DNA of 52,886 nucleotides, from NCBI GenBank assembly GCA_947458585.1, contig CANGYY010000017.1, positions 1 to 52,886 on the forward strand. The letters are read 5' to 3'. Positions within the stretch are counted from its first letter, which is position 1. Each line of letters begins with the position of its first letter. The notes beneath the pieces were generated by a model. It searched no databases, was not told where the DNA came from, and worked only from the letters and a program-made list of their open reading frames with translations. Below, one piece after another: positions 16,076-25,261 of the stretch. A program made the position numbers and the translations under genes. The stretch comes from Cyclobacteriaceae bacterium (GTDB lineage: Bacteria; Bacteroidota; Bacteroidia; Cytophagales; Cyclobacteriaceae).

Positions 16076-17395
16076 ATGTCTGACAAGGTAAAAGAACAGG
16101 GATCTATTCCTGTTTCTAAAGTTCAGCGTGCGGCCAAATTTATTTCTACGGGAGCGAAGGTAGGGGGGAATTACGTCAAACATTACGCAAAGAAGATGGT
16201 CAATCCCTCACTCAACCGGGAGGAATTGCACCAGAATAATGCTTCGGATATTTACAACTCCTTGAGCGAACTCAAGGGCTCTGCCCTTAAGGTGGCTCAA
16301 ATGATGTCCATGGATAAAAATCTACTTCCAAGGGCATATCAAGATAAGTTTTCGATGGCGCAATACACTGCGCCCCCTTTGTCTTATCCCTTAGTGGTCA
16401 AGACTTTCCAGAAGTACTTTCAAAAGACTCCGGAGCAACTCTTTGATACCTTCAGCCGATCAGCCATCAATGCGGCATCCATCGGACAGGTACACCAGGC
16501 AACCCAAGGAGACAAGACCCTGGCCGTGAAAATTCAGTACCCTGGGGTGGCAGATTCGGTGAGTTCGGACTTGCGACTGGTACGACCTTTTGCGCTGCGC
16601 TTACTCAATATGAATGAAAAGGAGTTGGATCACTACATGGGAGAGGTGGAAGAGCGCTTGCTGGAAGAAACAGATTACCAACTCGAAGTCACACGCTCTC
16701 GGGAAATCTCAGAAGCTTGCATGCACATTCCGAACCTTCGCTTTCCACGCTACTACGATGAATACAGCGCGGAGCGGATCATTACCATGGATTGGATTGC
16801 AGGTAAGCACATCAAGGAGTGGATGGCGACCAAGCCAAGCCAAGAACTGAAAAATCAGGTAGGTCAAGCGCTTTGGGATTTTTACCACCATCAAGTGCAT
16901 AATTTGAAGCAAGTGCATGCGGATCCGCATCCAGGTAACTTTATCATTCAAGAAGATGGTACCTTGGGAATTATTGATTTTGGTTGCGTGAAAGTGATAC
17001 CTGAGGATTTTTACCAAGGATACTTCGCGCTTATCAAGCGGGAATTGGTGATGAACCCAGCCGAATTGGATCAAATCTTCTATGGGCTTGACTTCATCTC
17101 GGATAAGGATACCGAAGTAGAGAAAACGTATTTCAAGGGAGTATTTACTGAAATGATTTCTTTGCTTGGCAAACCCTTTCATGTGGATCGCTTTGATTTT
17201 TCTGATGACGCCTATTTCGAACAAATCTTCTTGTTAGGGGATCGAATTTCCAACGACAAAATGTTTAAAAGTTCCAGACAGGCCCGTGGTTCACGTCATG
17301 GCTTGTACATCAATCGAACTTATTTTGGCTTATACAATTTGCTTAATCAACTTGAAGCGACGGTGGATACCACCAAGCCAGATTGGTTGAACTAA
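16076..17395 (+). CDS. AarF/ABC1/UbiB atypical kinase family protein
   Basis: A 439-residue atypical protein-kinase-like protein. It shows the Ala-rich loop AINAASIGQVHQA, the ATP-binding Lys in LAVKIQYPGV, the catalytic HADPHPGNF and the DFG-like IIDFGCVK. The N-terminal family motif KxGQ reads KVAQ here (ALKVAQMMS), with Gly replaced by Ala. UbiB/ADCK proteins support quinone biosynthesis or lipid handling as ATPases. Cytophagales use menaquinone, so the exact role is open. The C terminus lacks obvious transmembrane helices, so it is probably peripheral. It is co-transcribed with the TetR gene 3 bases upstream and ends at a bidirectional terminator. Confidence 0.92.
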   Translation: MSDKVKEQGSIPVSKVQRAAKFISTGAKVGGNYVKHYAKKMVNPSLNREELHQNNASDIYNSLSELKGSALKVAQMMSMDKNLLPRAYQDKFSMAQYTAPPLSYPLVVKTFQKYFQKTPEQLFDTFSRSAINAASIGQVHQATQGDKTLAVKIQYPGVADSVSSDLRLVRPFALRLLNMNEKELDHYMGEVEERLLEETDYQLEVTRSREISEACMHIPNLRFPRYYDEYSAERIITMDWIAGKHIKEWMATKPSQELKNQVGQALWDFYHHQVHNLKQVHADPHPGNFIIQEDGTLGIIDFGCVKVIPEDFYQGYFALIKRELVMNPAELDQIFYGLDFISDKDTEVEKTYFKGVFTEMISLLGKPFHVDRFDFSDDAYFEQIFLLGDRISNDKMFKSSRQARGSRHGLYINRTYFGLYNLLNQLEATVDTTKPDWLN

Positions 17396-17426
17396 AAAGA
17401 GGCTGTCGATTCGACAGCCTCTTTTG
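17395..17426. terminator. Bidirectional terminator between aarF-like and sorbosone-dehydrogenase-like genes
   Basis: A near-perfect stem AAAAGAGGCTGTCGA / TCGACAGCCTCTTTT with T-rich sides on both strands. It serves both convergent genes. Confidence 0.85.
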
Positions 17427-17448
17427 TTTTTAACTCCTATTGTTTGAA

Positions 17449-18636
17449 TTACTTGGAATAGGTCACTCTGTAAATGCAGTTGGCCACATCATCTGAGATC
17501 AATAGGCTTCCATCCTTCAATTCCTGTACATCTACGGGTCTTCCCCAGGCTTCCTGGCTTTCGGTATCTAGCCAACCTGTTACAAAAACTTCTTGGCCTG
17601 TCACTGTCCCAGTGGAATCCATTCGAGCCAGTACCACCTCGTATCCAGACTTTTTGCTGCGGTTCCAACTTCCATGCTTGGCGATGAATAGTTGGTGCTT
17701 GTAGTTGGTGGGGAACTGATCGCCTTCGTAAAAACGAATTCCCAAAGGAGCCGTGTGGGCACCCAATTTGGCTGCTGGCGCGGCGTAAAATGAGGCTTCT
17801 TTACCTTCAGAGCCCACTTCAGGGTCTTGGATGGTCCCTGCATGCCAGTACGGGTATCCAAAATGCTGACCGAGGCTACTGGCTCTATTGAGTTCACAAT
17901 CCGGCATATCATCACCAAGCATATCACGTCCATTGTCGGTAAACCACAATTCTTTGCTCATTGGGTGCCAATCCATGCCTACCGAATTGCGTACTCCATG
18001 CGCATAGATTTCAGGTTTTGCACCCGGCTTGCTCACATCCAATCGGGTGATGCTTGCAAAAATTGGATCCTCAGACACGCAGATATTGCAAGGTGCACCT
18101 ACAGGAATGTAGAGTAAGCCATCTGGACCAAAGGCGATAAATTTCCAACCGTGATGGGCTTCGTCGGGATAGCCCTCATAGACCACCTCGTAAGTTGGAT
18201 TTTCTAGGTTTTTCTCGATGTCTTTGAATCGTAGAATTCGGGACACTTCCGCCACATACAGGTCTCCATCCTTAATGGCCACTCCATTGGGCATGTTGAG
18301 GTCATTGGCAAGGATGTATTTGCTATCTGCCCTTCCATCGCCATTTTCATCCACAAGGGCATAGACATTTTTTTCCTGTCGATTGCCCACGAAAACAATA
18401 CCACTTTCTGAAATCGCCATCGATCGTGCATTCGGGACATCTGCTGCCCATACGTCAATCTTAAATCCTTCTGGGAGTTGGAGTTTGGCCAACTGCACAT
18501 CGGCTATGGCTTCCGCAATCGAGATTTTTGTACCTAATGGAGAAGAAGAGGTCGCTGACTTTTCTTCGCTGCAAGCGAATAGGCTTAGCAGAAGAACAGC
18601 AGCAATAGCTGGTAACAATCTAAGGTATCGAATCAT
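17449..18636 (-). CDS. PQQ-type sugar (sorbosone) dehydrogenase-like lipoprotein
   Basis: A 395-residue beta-propeller protein with a lipoprotein signal (LLLSLFACSEE, lipid Cys22). The body resembles the GSDH/L-sorbosone dehydrogenase family: LPEGFKIDVWAADVPNARSM, GIVFVGNRQEKNVYAL, HHGWKFIAFGPDGLLYIPVGAPC, YAHGVRNSVGMDWHP and LWFTDNGRDMLGDDMPDCE. Family enzymes use PQQ to oxidise aldoses or sorbosone in the periplasm. Whether this one binds PQQ cannot be decided here, and many Bacteroidota homologues have no known substrate. It faces away from the ABC-F gene and ends at the shared terminator. Confidence 0.88.
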   Translation of the reverse strand: MIRYLRLLPAIAAVLLLSLFACSEEKSATSSSPLGTKISIAEAIADVQLAKLQLPEGFKIDVWAADVPNARSMAISESGIVFVGNRQEKNVYALVDENGDGRADSKYILANDLNMPNGVAIKDGDLYVAEVSRILRFKDIEKNLENPTYEVVYEGYPDEAHHGWKFIAFGPDGLLYIPVGAPCNICVSEDPIFASITRLDVSKPGAKPEIYAHGVRNSVGMDWHPMSKELWFTDNGRDMLGDDMPDCELNRASSLGQHFGYPYWHAGTIQDPEVGSEGKEASFYAAPAAKLGAHTAPLGIRFYEGDQFPTNYKHQLFIAKHGSWNRSKKSGYEVVLARMDSTGTVTGQEVFVTGWLDTESQEAWGRPVDVQELKDGSLLISDDVANCIYRVTYSK

Positions 18637-18717
18637 GAGGTTGAATTTTGGGTAAATTTAACCGAATAGTTCTGAGAATGATTCAGATTAGAGTGGAGTA
18701 TTGGTTATTTTTGCGGC

Positions 18718-20649
18718 ATGTTATCCATTAGTAACCTCTCTTATTTTATTGGCGGCCGTGCGCTGTACGAGAATGCCAACTTACACATCAAGCCCAAAGA
18801 TAAAATTGGCCTAGTCGGTCAGAACGGTACGGGTAAATCTACCTTGCTGAAAATCATTCACGGGGATTACCTACCTACTACGGGAGAGGTGCAAAAGGCA
18901 AAGGATTGTACCATTGGATTTTTGAATCAGGACTTGCTTTCCTACCAGTCGGATGACTCTATCTTGGATGTGGCTTTGGCAGCATTTAAGGAAACTTTGG
19001 CGATCCAGGATGAAATCGACAAGGTCCTTAAATTGATGGAAACGGATTATTCAGAGGAGGTGATCAATCGACTAGCCCACCTTCAGGATCGATTTGAATC
19101 CAATGAGGGCTATACCATCAAAGCCAAAGCAGAAGAGGTATTGGAGGGGATTGGATTTCAAACCAACGACTTGCAAAAGCCATTACGCCAGTTTTCTGGG
19201 GGATGGAGGATGCGGGTGATGCTCGCCAAATTGCTTTTGGAAAAGCCAGCCTTGCTGATGCTCGATGAACCGACCAACCACCTGGATCTACCTTCCATTC
19301 AATGGGTGGAGAATTACTTGAAAAATTACGAAGGTGCGGTGGTGGTAGTTTCCCACGACCAAACTTTCTTGGACAACTGCATCAGTACCACGGTGGAAGT
19401 GGCCAACCAGACCTTGACTTCCTATTCCGGCAATTATTCCTTTTACAAGGAGGAGAAAAAGTTACGCATGGAGCTGCAGCAGAATGCCTACGAAAATCAG
19501 CAGCAACAAATCAAGCAGACGGAACGCTTTATTGAACGCTTTCGTGCAAAAGCAACCAAATCCAACCAGGTGCAATCCCGAATTAAGGCTTTGGATCGAA
19601 TGGATCGAGTGCACGAGGTGGTGAATGACGAGGCCTTCGTGAACTTTAAGTTTAAATTTTCACAAAAATCAGGTCGCGATGTGGTCACCTTGGATCAGGT
19701 ATCCAAGGCTTACGGAGACTTGACGATTTTGAAAAATACCACCGCACGCATTGAGCGTGGGGATAAAATTGCACTGATTGGAGCCAATGGAAAAGGAAAA
19801 TCCACCTTGCTTCGAATCATTGCAGGAACAGAGGCAATTGCTGGAAAGCGTGCAGAAGGACACAACGTAATCAAGGCCTTTTTTGCGCAGCACCAATTGG
19901 AGGCCTTGACGCTGGACAATGAGATCATTCAAGAAATGTCTCAGGCAGGAAGTGGAAAAACAGAAATGGAGCTTCGTGGAGTGTTGGGATGTTTCCTTTT
20001 TTCCAATGAAGAGGTATACAAAAAAATCAAGGTGCTGTCTGGAGGGGAGAAGTCTCGTGTGGCTTTAGCCAAAACGCTGATTTCTGAGGCAAATTTCTTG
20101 TTGCTAGATGAACCGACCAACCACTTGGATTTTCAATCCGTAAATATTCTAATTCAGGCCTTGCAGCAGTACGAGGGGACCTTTATTACGGTTTCGCACG
20201 ATAGACACTTCATCAAAGGGGTGGCCAATAAAATCTGGTACATTGAGCAACATGAAATCAAGGAGTACCCGGGAACTTATGAGGAATATGAGTTTTGGAG
20301 AAGCCAGCAGGTAGACCAGGTAGCTGCAGCACCCGTTCAAAAGCCGGTCAAGGCAGTGGTGATGACTTCCCCCAAAAGTAAAGAAGACACGCAGCAGGCT
20401 AAACGGGAATTGAAGAAATTAGAGGATCAGTTGCAAGGTATCGAAAAAGAAATCCACCAATTGGAAGTTCAAAAACAGGATTTGGAAGCCAAATTGGCGG
20501 AGCCTTCCTTGTACTTGAATGAGGTGGAATCCCAGAAAGTACAGACAAGCTACCAGCAAATTCAGGCATCACTCGAAAAAGTAAACGCTACTTGGGAGCA
20601 GTTGGTAGATCAAATCTCCTCCCTTCAACAGCAAGTGGCTCAGGTATAA
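18718..20649 (+). CDS. ABC-F family ATPase (Uup/YheS-like)
   Basis: A 643-residue soluble protein with two ABC cassettes. Walker A sequences are GQNGTGKST and GANGKGKST, signature motifs are FSGGW and LSGGE, and both Walker B regions read LLMLDEPTNHLD or LLLDEPTNHLD. A charged interdomain linker of about 80 residues (rich in Q and R) and a C-terminal coiled coil (after about residue 550) put it near Uup/YheS. ABC-F proteins act on the ribosome or in translation quality control, some giving antibiotic resistance. It has no membrane segment. TATTTTTG ends 4 bases before the ATG, suggesting a very short or absent leader. The T9SS plug-like gene begins 4 bases after its stop, so they may be co-transcribed. 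Confidence 0.94.
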   Translation: MLSISNLSYFIGGRALYENANLHIKPKDKIGLVGQNGTGKSTLLKIIHGDYLPTTGEVQKAKDCTIGFLNQDLLSYQSDDSILDVALAAFKETLAIQDEIDKVLKLMETDYSEEVINRLAHLQDRFESNEGYTIKAKAEEVLEGIGFQTNDLQKPLRQFSGGWRMRVMLAKLLLEKPALLMLDEPTNHLDLPSIQWVENYLKNYEGAVVVVSHDQTFLDNCISTTVEVANQTLTSYSGNYSFYKEEKKLRMELQQNAYENQQQQIKQTERFIERFRAKATKSNQVQSRIKALDRMDRVHEVVNDEAFVNFKFKFSQKSGRDVVTLDQVSKAYGDLTILKNTTARIERGDKIALIGANGKGKSTLLRIIAGTEAIAGKRAEGHNVIKAFFAQHQLEALTLDNEIIQEMSQAGSGKTEMELRGVLGCFLFSNEEVYKKIKVLSGGEKSRVALAKTLISEANFLLLDEPTNHLDFQSVNILIQALQQYEGTFITVSHDRHFIKGVANKIWYIEQHEIKEYPGTYEEYEFWRSQQVDQVAAAPVQKPVKAVVMTSPKSKEDTQQAKRELKKLEDQLQGIEKEIHQLEVQKQDLEAKLAEPSLYLNEVESQKVQTSYQQIQASLEKVNATWEQLVDQISSLQQQVAQV

Positions 20650-20653
20650 GAAT

Positions 20654-21928
20654 ATGTCTATGAAAACTCAGGCGCTGCTCTTTCTTTTTCTCTTCTTCTC
20701 TATTATTGGGAAGGCACAAGTGCTTGAGGACAAGGTCTATGCAAACCACATCCTTTCGGTGCGGATGTTTCCTCAAGGTGGAGATGTAGAAAGTCAATTG
20801 AATGCGCCTGTGGTTTCTTTAACTGATTCCAAATCCCTGGTGGTCTGGTTTGACGATGTGTCCTATGATCCTGAGTTGTATACGGCCAAACTGGTTCACT
20901 GCGATGCGGACTGGAAAAAGTCGGGTTTGCGGGATACTGATTTTTCCTTGGCATTCAATGAGTACACCTTATCGGACTATGCCTATTCGGTCAATACACG
21001 GATGCCTTACATTCGGTATTCCTTCACCCTTCCTCGGGTAAGTAAATCCGGAAATTACCTGCTTAAGGTGTACAAAAATCGAGATGAAAATGCACTCATC
21101 TTCACGAAGCGATTTATGGTAGTGGAGAGTTTGGCTGCAGTAGGGGCTCAAGTGGTGCCTCCCGCACAGACTGAGGATCGCCGGACCTTGCAGCAAATCA
21201 ATACCACAGTCAACTACAGCAATCTGGAAGTGATTGATCCTCAAGCACAGATCAAGGTGGTTATTCGTCAAAACCAGCGATGGGATAATGCAAAAGTATT
21301 GAGTAAGCCTACCTTTTTGAATCAAAATTCCAAACTTCTTCGGTATGAACCCTTTGAAGGGGAAAATACTTTTCGAGCCGGAAACGAGTTTCGATTTATT
21401 GACTTACGCTTTATCCGTGCTACAGGAGTCAATGTGGCCTCGGTGAAGGTGGAAGAAACCCTGGTAACTGCGGAAGCACGGGTGGATTTACCACGTCCAG
21501 GTGGGGCTTATGCCCAGTATTTGGACCTCAATGGGTTCTATGTGGTGCAAACCAATGACCGACCTGGCGGAGATCCAGAAGTGGAAAGCGAATACGTATA
21601 CACCACTTTTTACCTCAATGATGTGCCTGGGAAAAACATCAAGTTGATGGGTGCGCTCAGTCAATGGGGAAAGGCACCTGAAGCGACGATGTTGTACGAT
21701 AGCAAAAAACGCTTGTATGCTACTTCTCTTTTATTGAAGCAAGGATGGTATGACTACCAATTTGCTTATGCAAATGGAGATGGATCCTATGACTTTGAAT
21801 CTTTGGAAGGAAGTCACTTCCAAACCGAGAATGAGTATGAGGTATTCGTGTATTACCGGGGTCTGGGTTCTCGCTACGATCAGTTGGTGGGGTATGTGTA
21901 CTTGCAGCCGAATAAGCGAAGGCTCTAA
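20654..21928 (+). CDS. Type IX secretion system plug-family protein (DUF5103)
   Basis: A 424-residue exported protein. The signal peptide is MSMKTQALLFLFLFFSIIGKAQ; either ATG at 20654 or 20660 could start it. The DUF5103 landmarks are EDKVYANHILSVRMFPQG, the beta-rich DVSYDPELYTAKLVHCDADW segment and the C-terminal LMGALSQWG, LKQGWYDYQFAY and FQTENEYEVFVYYRGLGSRYDQLVGY. A family member was found plugging the inner face of the SprA translocon of the Flavobacterium T9SS, so a role in gating protein secretion is inferred. Other T9SS genes are not in this window. It starts 4 bases after the ABC-F gene. Confidence 0.88.
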   Translation: MSMKTQALLFLFLFFSIIGKAQVLEDKVYANHILSVRMFPQGGDVESQLNAPVVSLTDSKSLVVWFDDVSYDPELYTAKLVHCDADWKKSGLRDTDFSLAFNEYTLSDYAYSVNTRMPYIRYSFTLPRVSKSGNYLLKVYKNRDENALIFTKRFMVVESLAAVGAQVVPPAQTEDRRTLQQINTTVNYSNLEVIDPQAQIKVVIRQNQRWDNAKVLSKPTFLNQNSKLLRYEPFEGENTFRAGNEFRFIDLRFIRATGVNVASVKVEETLVTAEARVDLPRPGGAYAQYLDLNGFYVVQTNDRPGGDPEVESEYVYTTFYLNDVPGKNIKLMGALSQWGKAPEATMLYDSKKRLYATSLLLKQGWYDYQFAYANGDGSYDFESLEGSHFQTENEYEVFVYYRGLGSRYDQLVGYVYLQPNKRRL

Positions 21929-21941
21929 TCCATTTTTATCC

Positions 21942-21980
21942 AAAAAATAACCCCCAAAAAGAAGGAACTCTTTGGGGGTT
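21942..21980 (-). terminator. Terminator downstream of cas6
   Basis: Read on the minus strand, AACCCCCAAA pairs with TTTGGGGGTT and is followed by an A-then-T-run (ATTTTTT). It lies between the T9SS plug gene stop and the cas6 stop. Confidence 0.8.
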
Positions 21981-22001
21981 AATTAAGGTAAGTCGAAGGG
22001 A

Positions 22002-22892
22002 TTAAAACTCCTCAGTTGAGGCTTCTGATTCTTCTTCGGTAGGGGCTACATTTTGTCGAACACGATCTCCAGAGGCCTTGTAGGGTACAAAACCTTCTCT
22101 TTTGAACTTGTAAGGAGTAGTTTTATTGTCAGCAGGATGCGTGGCCAAGTCCATCATTCCAAAACCCTTGTGGGTAAAGGCGCCCAATCCACATTTAAAT
22201 ACAAAATCTTGTACTTCAGGAGCGGCATATAGCGTGAACGGAAGCGTGTATCCTCTTACTTCGTATTTTACATCTAGGTCGTAGACCGCGTAGATTCGAG
22301 CAAATTTCTTCTGTTGCTCTTTCAACTTGTTCACATAGACCATGTCAGGTACCACCTGGAACTTGAAGAAAGATTCCATTTGTTCTGGGGTATACCAACC
22401 TGATTTCTCCATACGAGTCAAGGTAGATTCGTACAACAGATCAGAGAACTCGTCGCTGTCTGGATTGATAAATCGCTTGCCCGCTTCTTCATTGAATGCT
22501 GGAGTGATGAGTACCAAAGGAGAAATGCAAACAAACTTGTTGGAAACTTCCAAAGTAGGTTCGGTCTCTAGTTCGGTGTACTCAGGGGAAAGGATCAAGT
22601 TGCCCAACTCAATTTTTGGAGTCGCGAATACTTGCTCTAGCAAGTAATCGATAAATTCTTCACTCTGAGAAGAAAGGACAAGCGTGACCAAACTAGAATA
22701 GTAGTGTAATCCACTACGGCTTACCTTGGTTTGTCCCTTCAATCCTGAGAAATTGAAGAAATTGTAGTTGAAGAATTCCTCTTTCCCTCCTTTGACGATT
22801 AGTCCCTTGAGGAATTGAGCCAGAATGTACTGGTGGTGGAAAGGCAAAAAAGAGCCTTTGTTTTTTAAGGAAAATATGATTCGTACTCTCAC
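22002..22892 (-). CDS. cas6: Orphan Cas6-like RAMP endoribonuclease
   Basis: A 296-residue protein starting at a GTG (22892), so that it opens MRVRIIFSLKNKG as Cas6 proteins do; a TTG eight codons upstream is the alternative. Cas6 landmarks are FLPFHHQYILAQFLKGLI (residues 15-32), the FFNFSGLKG strand and the C-terminal G-rich loop GLGAFTHKGFGMMDL. The fold is a pair of ferredoxin-like RAMP domains that process CRISPR precursor RNA. The segment just before FFNFSG, where catalytic Cas6 proteins often have a His, reads GGKEEFFNYN, so activity is uncertain. No CRISPR array and no other cas gene is in the window. The acidic tail (about 15 residues, EEESEASTEEF) is unusual. Family assignment is strong, function open. 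Confidence 0.88.
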   Translation of the reverse strand: MRVRIIFSLKNKGSFLPFHHQYILAQFLKGLIVKGGKEEFFNYNFFNFSGLKGQTKVSRSGLHYYSSLVTLVLSSQSEEFIDYLLEQVFATPKIELGNLILSPEYTELETEPTLEVSNKFVCISPLVLITPAFNEEAGKRFINPDSDEFSDLLYESTLTRMEKSGWYTPEQMESFFKFQVVPDMVYVNKLKEQQKKFARIYAVYDLDVKYEVRGYTLPFTLYAAPEVQDFVFKCGLGAFTHKGFGMMDLATHPADNKTTPYKFKREGFVPYKASGDRVRQNVAPTEEESEASTEEF

Positions 22893-22989
22893 GGTTTTAA
22901 AAATAAAATGAAACAATGGCGAGCAATATGCTCTAAATCTGGTTATTAGAATTATTTATGTAAATCTACACATATTTTTAAATCAAAAC

Positions 22990-24087
22990 TCAAACATTGA
23001 ATCTAAAATGCATGATATCCCCATCTTGGACTACGTATTCTTTGCCTTCGATTGAGATTTTGCCATTTTCTCTACAAACTGCCTCGCTCTTAAATTGTTT
23101 GTAATCTGTGAGTCGAATGACTTCCGCTTTGATAAATCCTCTTTCAAAGTCCGTATGGATCACTCCAGCGGCTTGCGGTGCTTTCCATCCTTTTCGGATC
23201 GTCCAAGCACGAACCTCTTGCACACCGGCAGTAAAGTAAGTGATTAAGTTGAGAAGGGTATAGGCACCATAAATCAAGCGGTTAAGACCACTTTCATTCA
23301 ATCCATATTCACTTAGAAACATGTCCTTTTCCTCTGGATCGTCAAATTCAGCAATTTGGGATTCGATGGCCGCACAAAGGACGATAACCTCTGCATTTTC
23401 TTCTTTTACTTTTTCCCGAAGTTTGGTTACAAAAGCATTTCCTGTATGAATGCTTGCCTCGTCCACGTTAGCCACATAGAGTACTGGCTTGATGGTGAGG
23501 AGGTGAAGGTCACGAACGGCTTCTAGATCTTCCTTATCTACTTCGATGGCACGTGCATTTAGTCCAGAAGTCAATCCTTCTTTAAATTGGACTAAGGTTT
23601 CCAATTCACGCTTGGCTTTGGCATCTCCAGATTTGGCCATTTTTTCGATCCGCTGAATCTTCTTTTCTACAGATTCCAAATCCTTCAACTGCAATTCGGT
23701 GTCGATTACTTCTTTGTCAAAAATCGGGTCTACACCACCTGCTACGTGAACGATATTATTGTCTTCAAAGCATCGGATGACGTGAATGATTGCATCCACT
23801 TCACGAATGTTGGCCAAGAACTTATTCCCCAATCCTTCGCCTTTGGAGGCACCTTTAACAAGACCTGCTATGTCAACAAACTCGATGATGGTGGGTACCA
23901 CACGCTGGGGATTGACCAAGGCTTCCAATTCCTGCAAGCGTGCATCAGGAACAGAGACTACACCCACATTGGGTTCGATGGTACAAAAAGGGAAATTTGC
24001 TGCTTCTGCTTTGGCGCTTGAGAGCGCATTAAACAAGGTAGATTTGCCCACATTGGGGAGACCTACTATGCCACATTGTAATGCCAT
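22990..24087 (-). CDS. ychF: Redox-regulated ATPase YchF (Obg-like, OLA1 family)
   Basis: A 365-residue P-loop NTPase, the typical length. G1 is [17 protein letters not shown], the G3 region is [19 protein letters not shown], and the G4-equivalent YVANVDEAS has Asn-x-x-Glu rather than NKxD, consistent with the ATP preference of this family. A coiled-coil insert lies near 125-165 and a TGS domain at the C terminus ([25 protein letters not shown]). YchF binds ribosomes and affects translation and oxidative-stress response. Its ATG overlaps the stop of the upstream AI-2E gene by one base (TAATG), so the two are translationally coupled. An orphan cas6 gene starts 98 bases beyond its stop. Confidence 0.97.
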   Translation of the reverse strand: MALQCGIVGLPNVGKSTLFNALSSAKAEAANFPFCTIEPNVGVVSVPDARLQELEALVNPQRVVPTIIEFVDIAGLVKGASKGEGLGNKFLANIREVDAIIHVIRCFEDNNIVHVAGGVDPIFDKEVIDTELQLKDLESVEKKIQRIEKMAKSGDAKAKRELETLVQFKEGLTSGLNARAIEVDKEDLEAVRDLHLLTIKPVLYVANVDEASIHTGNAFVTKLREKVKEENAEVIVLCAAIESQIAEFDDPEEKDMFLSEYGLNESGLNRLIYGAYTLLNLITYFTAGVQEVRAWTIRKGWKAPQAAGVIHTDFERGFIKAEVIRLTDYKQFKSEAVCRENGKISIEGKEYVVQDGDIMHFRFNV

Positions 24088-25181
24088 TAATTCGTTGCTT
24101 TAATTTTAAATATTTTGTAGGACTTGTACCCACTGTAAAATTCCAAGACCGATACTCTGAAAATGGTGTATACAGGTATAGCAAAGATCATCCCTACGAT
24201 TCCTGCGATTTTTGCACCGGCAAAGATAATAACAAATATTTCAAGGGGATGTGCTTTTACGGATTTGGAAAAAATAAGCGGCTGCAGCAGCACATTGTCC
24301 GTAATCTGAACTGCCGCAAATACAGAAATGATTTTAAAAAGGAAGAAATTGTAGTCACTATCCACCGTAAAATCGCCTGTGGACACGCCTACCACGATAC
24401 CAAAAACTGTCCCTAATATTGGGCCTGCGTAGGGGATCAGGTTGGCAATGGCTGCAAAAAGGCCAATCGTGAGGGCGTATTCTACACCGGCTAAGGTAAG
24501 TCCAGAGGCGGCGAGTAAGAAAATGGCCAATACTTGAAGCAATAGCCCAAAAAGGTAGTTGGAAAGTAATTTTTCAACCTTGGTAAAGGTGGCTACTGAC
24601 AACTCAAAATAAGCGTTAGGGATAAGGTTTAAGAGATTTCGGCGAAGTAGCCCATTCTCTAAAAGCAGGAAAAAAGTAATGAATGCAATGGCCATGGTTC
24701 CAATGAAAACATTGCTTGTAACCGCAATGGCATCAGAAATAAATCCTCCAATATCAAATTTTTTGAGGGCCTCCTGTACCGAAAGGCGAAGTTGTTCGAG
24801 AAGTATTCCTTTCTTATTTTCAATGAGTTGGTACTTCATTAAAAATCGCTCAAGCTTTTCTAAGGGGATTTCCAGTTGCAGGTAGATGCTGTCCAAATCC
24901 AAATCGCTTAAAAGAATCACTTGCCGATTGATTAAGGGAAAAAACAGGAGTCCCAATAAGAATACAAAGGAAACCACCACCACATAGGAGGCGAGAATGG
25001 CAATCCCTCTAGGAATATGCTGCCCCATGATGTGTACTTCATTGATTCTATTGGTCATTGGGCGAAGCAAGGCGGCGAGGATTAAGGAAACCACCACATA
25101 CAGTGAAATAGAAGAAAAGTACCAACCAAATACCAGGAAGGTGAGAAAAAATAGGATCAGGTAGATGAAAAACCGCTGCAT
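24087..25181 (-). CDS. AI-2E family transporter (first copy)
   Basis: A 364-residue membrane protein from the ATG at 25181. The N terminus [19 protein letters not shown] begins the first of about 7-8 hydrophobic segments, and the central region with the [13 protein letters not shown] soluble loop matches the family. C-terminal [14 protein letters not shown] and [22 protein letters not shown] are family hallmarks. Members export AI-2 (TqsA), act as Na+/H+ antiporters or have no known substrate, so the name is a family label only. Coupled to ychF by a TAATG overlap. A second family member is at 32059-33159. Confidence 0.92.
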   Translation of the reverse strand: MQRFFIYLILFFLTFLVFGWYFSSISLYVVVSLILAALLRPMTNRINEVHIMGQHIPRGIAILASYVVVVSFVFLLGLLFFPLINRQVILLSDLDLDSIYLQLEIPLEKLERFLMKYQLIENKKGILLEQLRLSVQEALKKFDIGGFISDAIAVTSNVFIGTMAIAFITFFLLLENGLLRRNLLNLIPNAYFELSVATFTKVEKLLSNYLFGLLLQVLAIFLLAASGLTLAGVEYALTIGLFAAIANLIPYAGPILGTVFGIVVGVSTGDFTVDSDYNFFLFKIISVFAAVQITDNVLLQPLIFSKSVKAHPLEIFVIIFAGAKIAGIVGMIFAIPVYTIFRVSVLEFYSGYKSYKIFKIKATN

Positions 25182-25187
25182 GGTGGT

Positions 25188-25214
25188 AAAAATAAAAGGA
25201 GGCAAAAGCCTCCT
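25188..25214 (-). terminator. Terminator downstream of the PUR gene
   Basis: On the minus strand AGGAGGC-TTTT-GCCTCCT forms a 7-bp stem followed by TTTATTTTT. It separates the PUR gene from the AI-2E/ychF unit. Confidence 0.75.
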
Positions 25215-25261
25215 CAAATATATTGGAATAAGTATGGTATCCCTAATGACATTCTACGAGA

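Noticed and set aside
18637..18717. Shared regulatory site between the divergent lipoprotein and ABC-F genes
   Set aside because: Only the -7 box of the ABC-F gene is evident; no dyad or paired promoter was seen.
22893..22989. Possible CRISPR array beside cas6
   Set aside because: The short region and all flanks lack repeated units; no repeat-spacer pattern was seen anywhere in the window.
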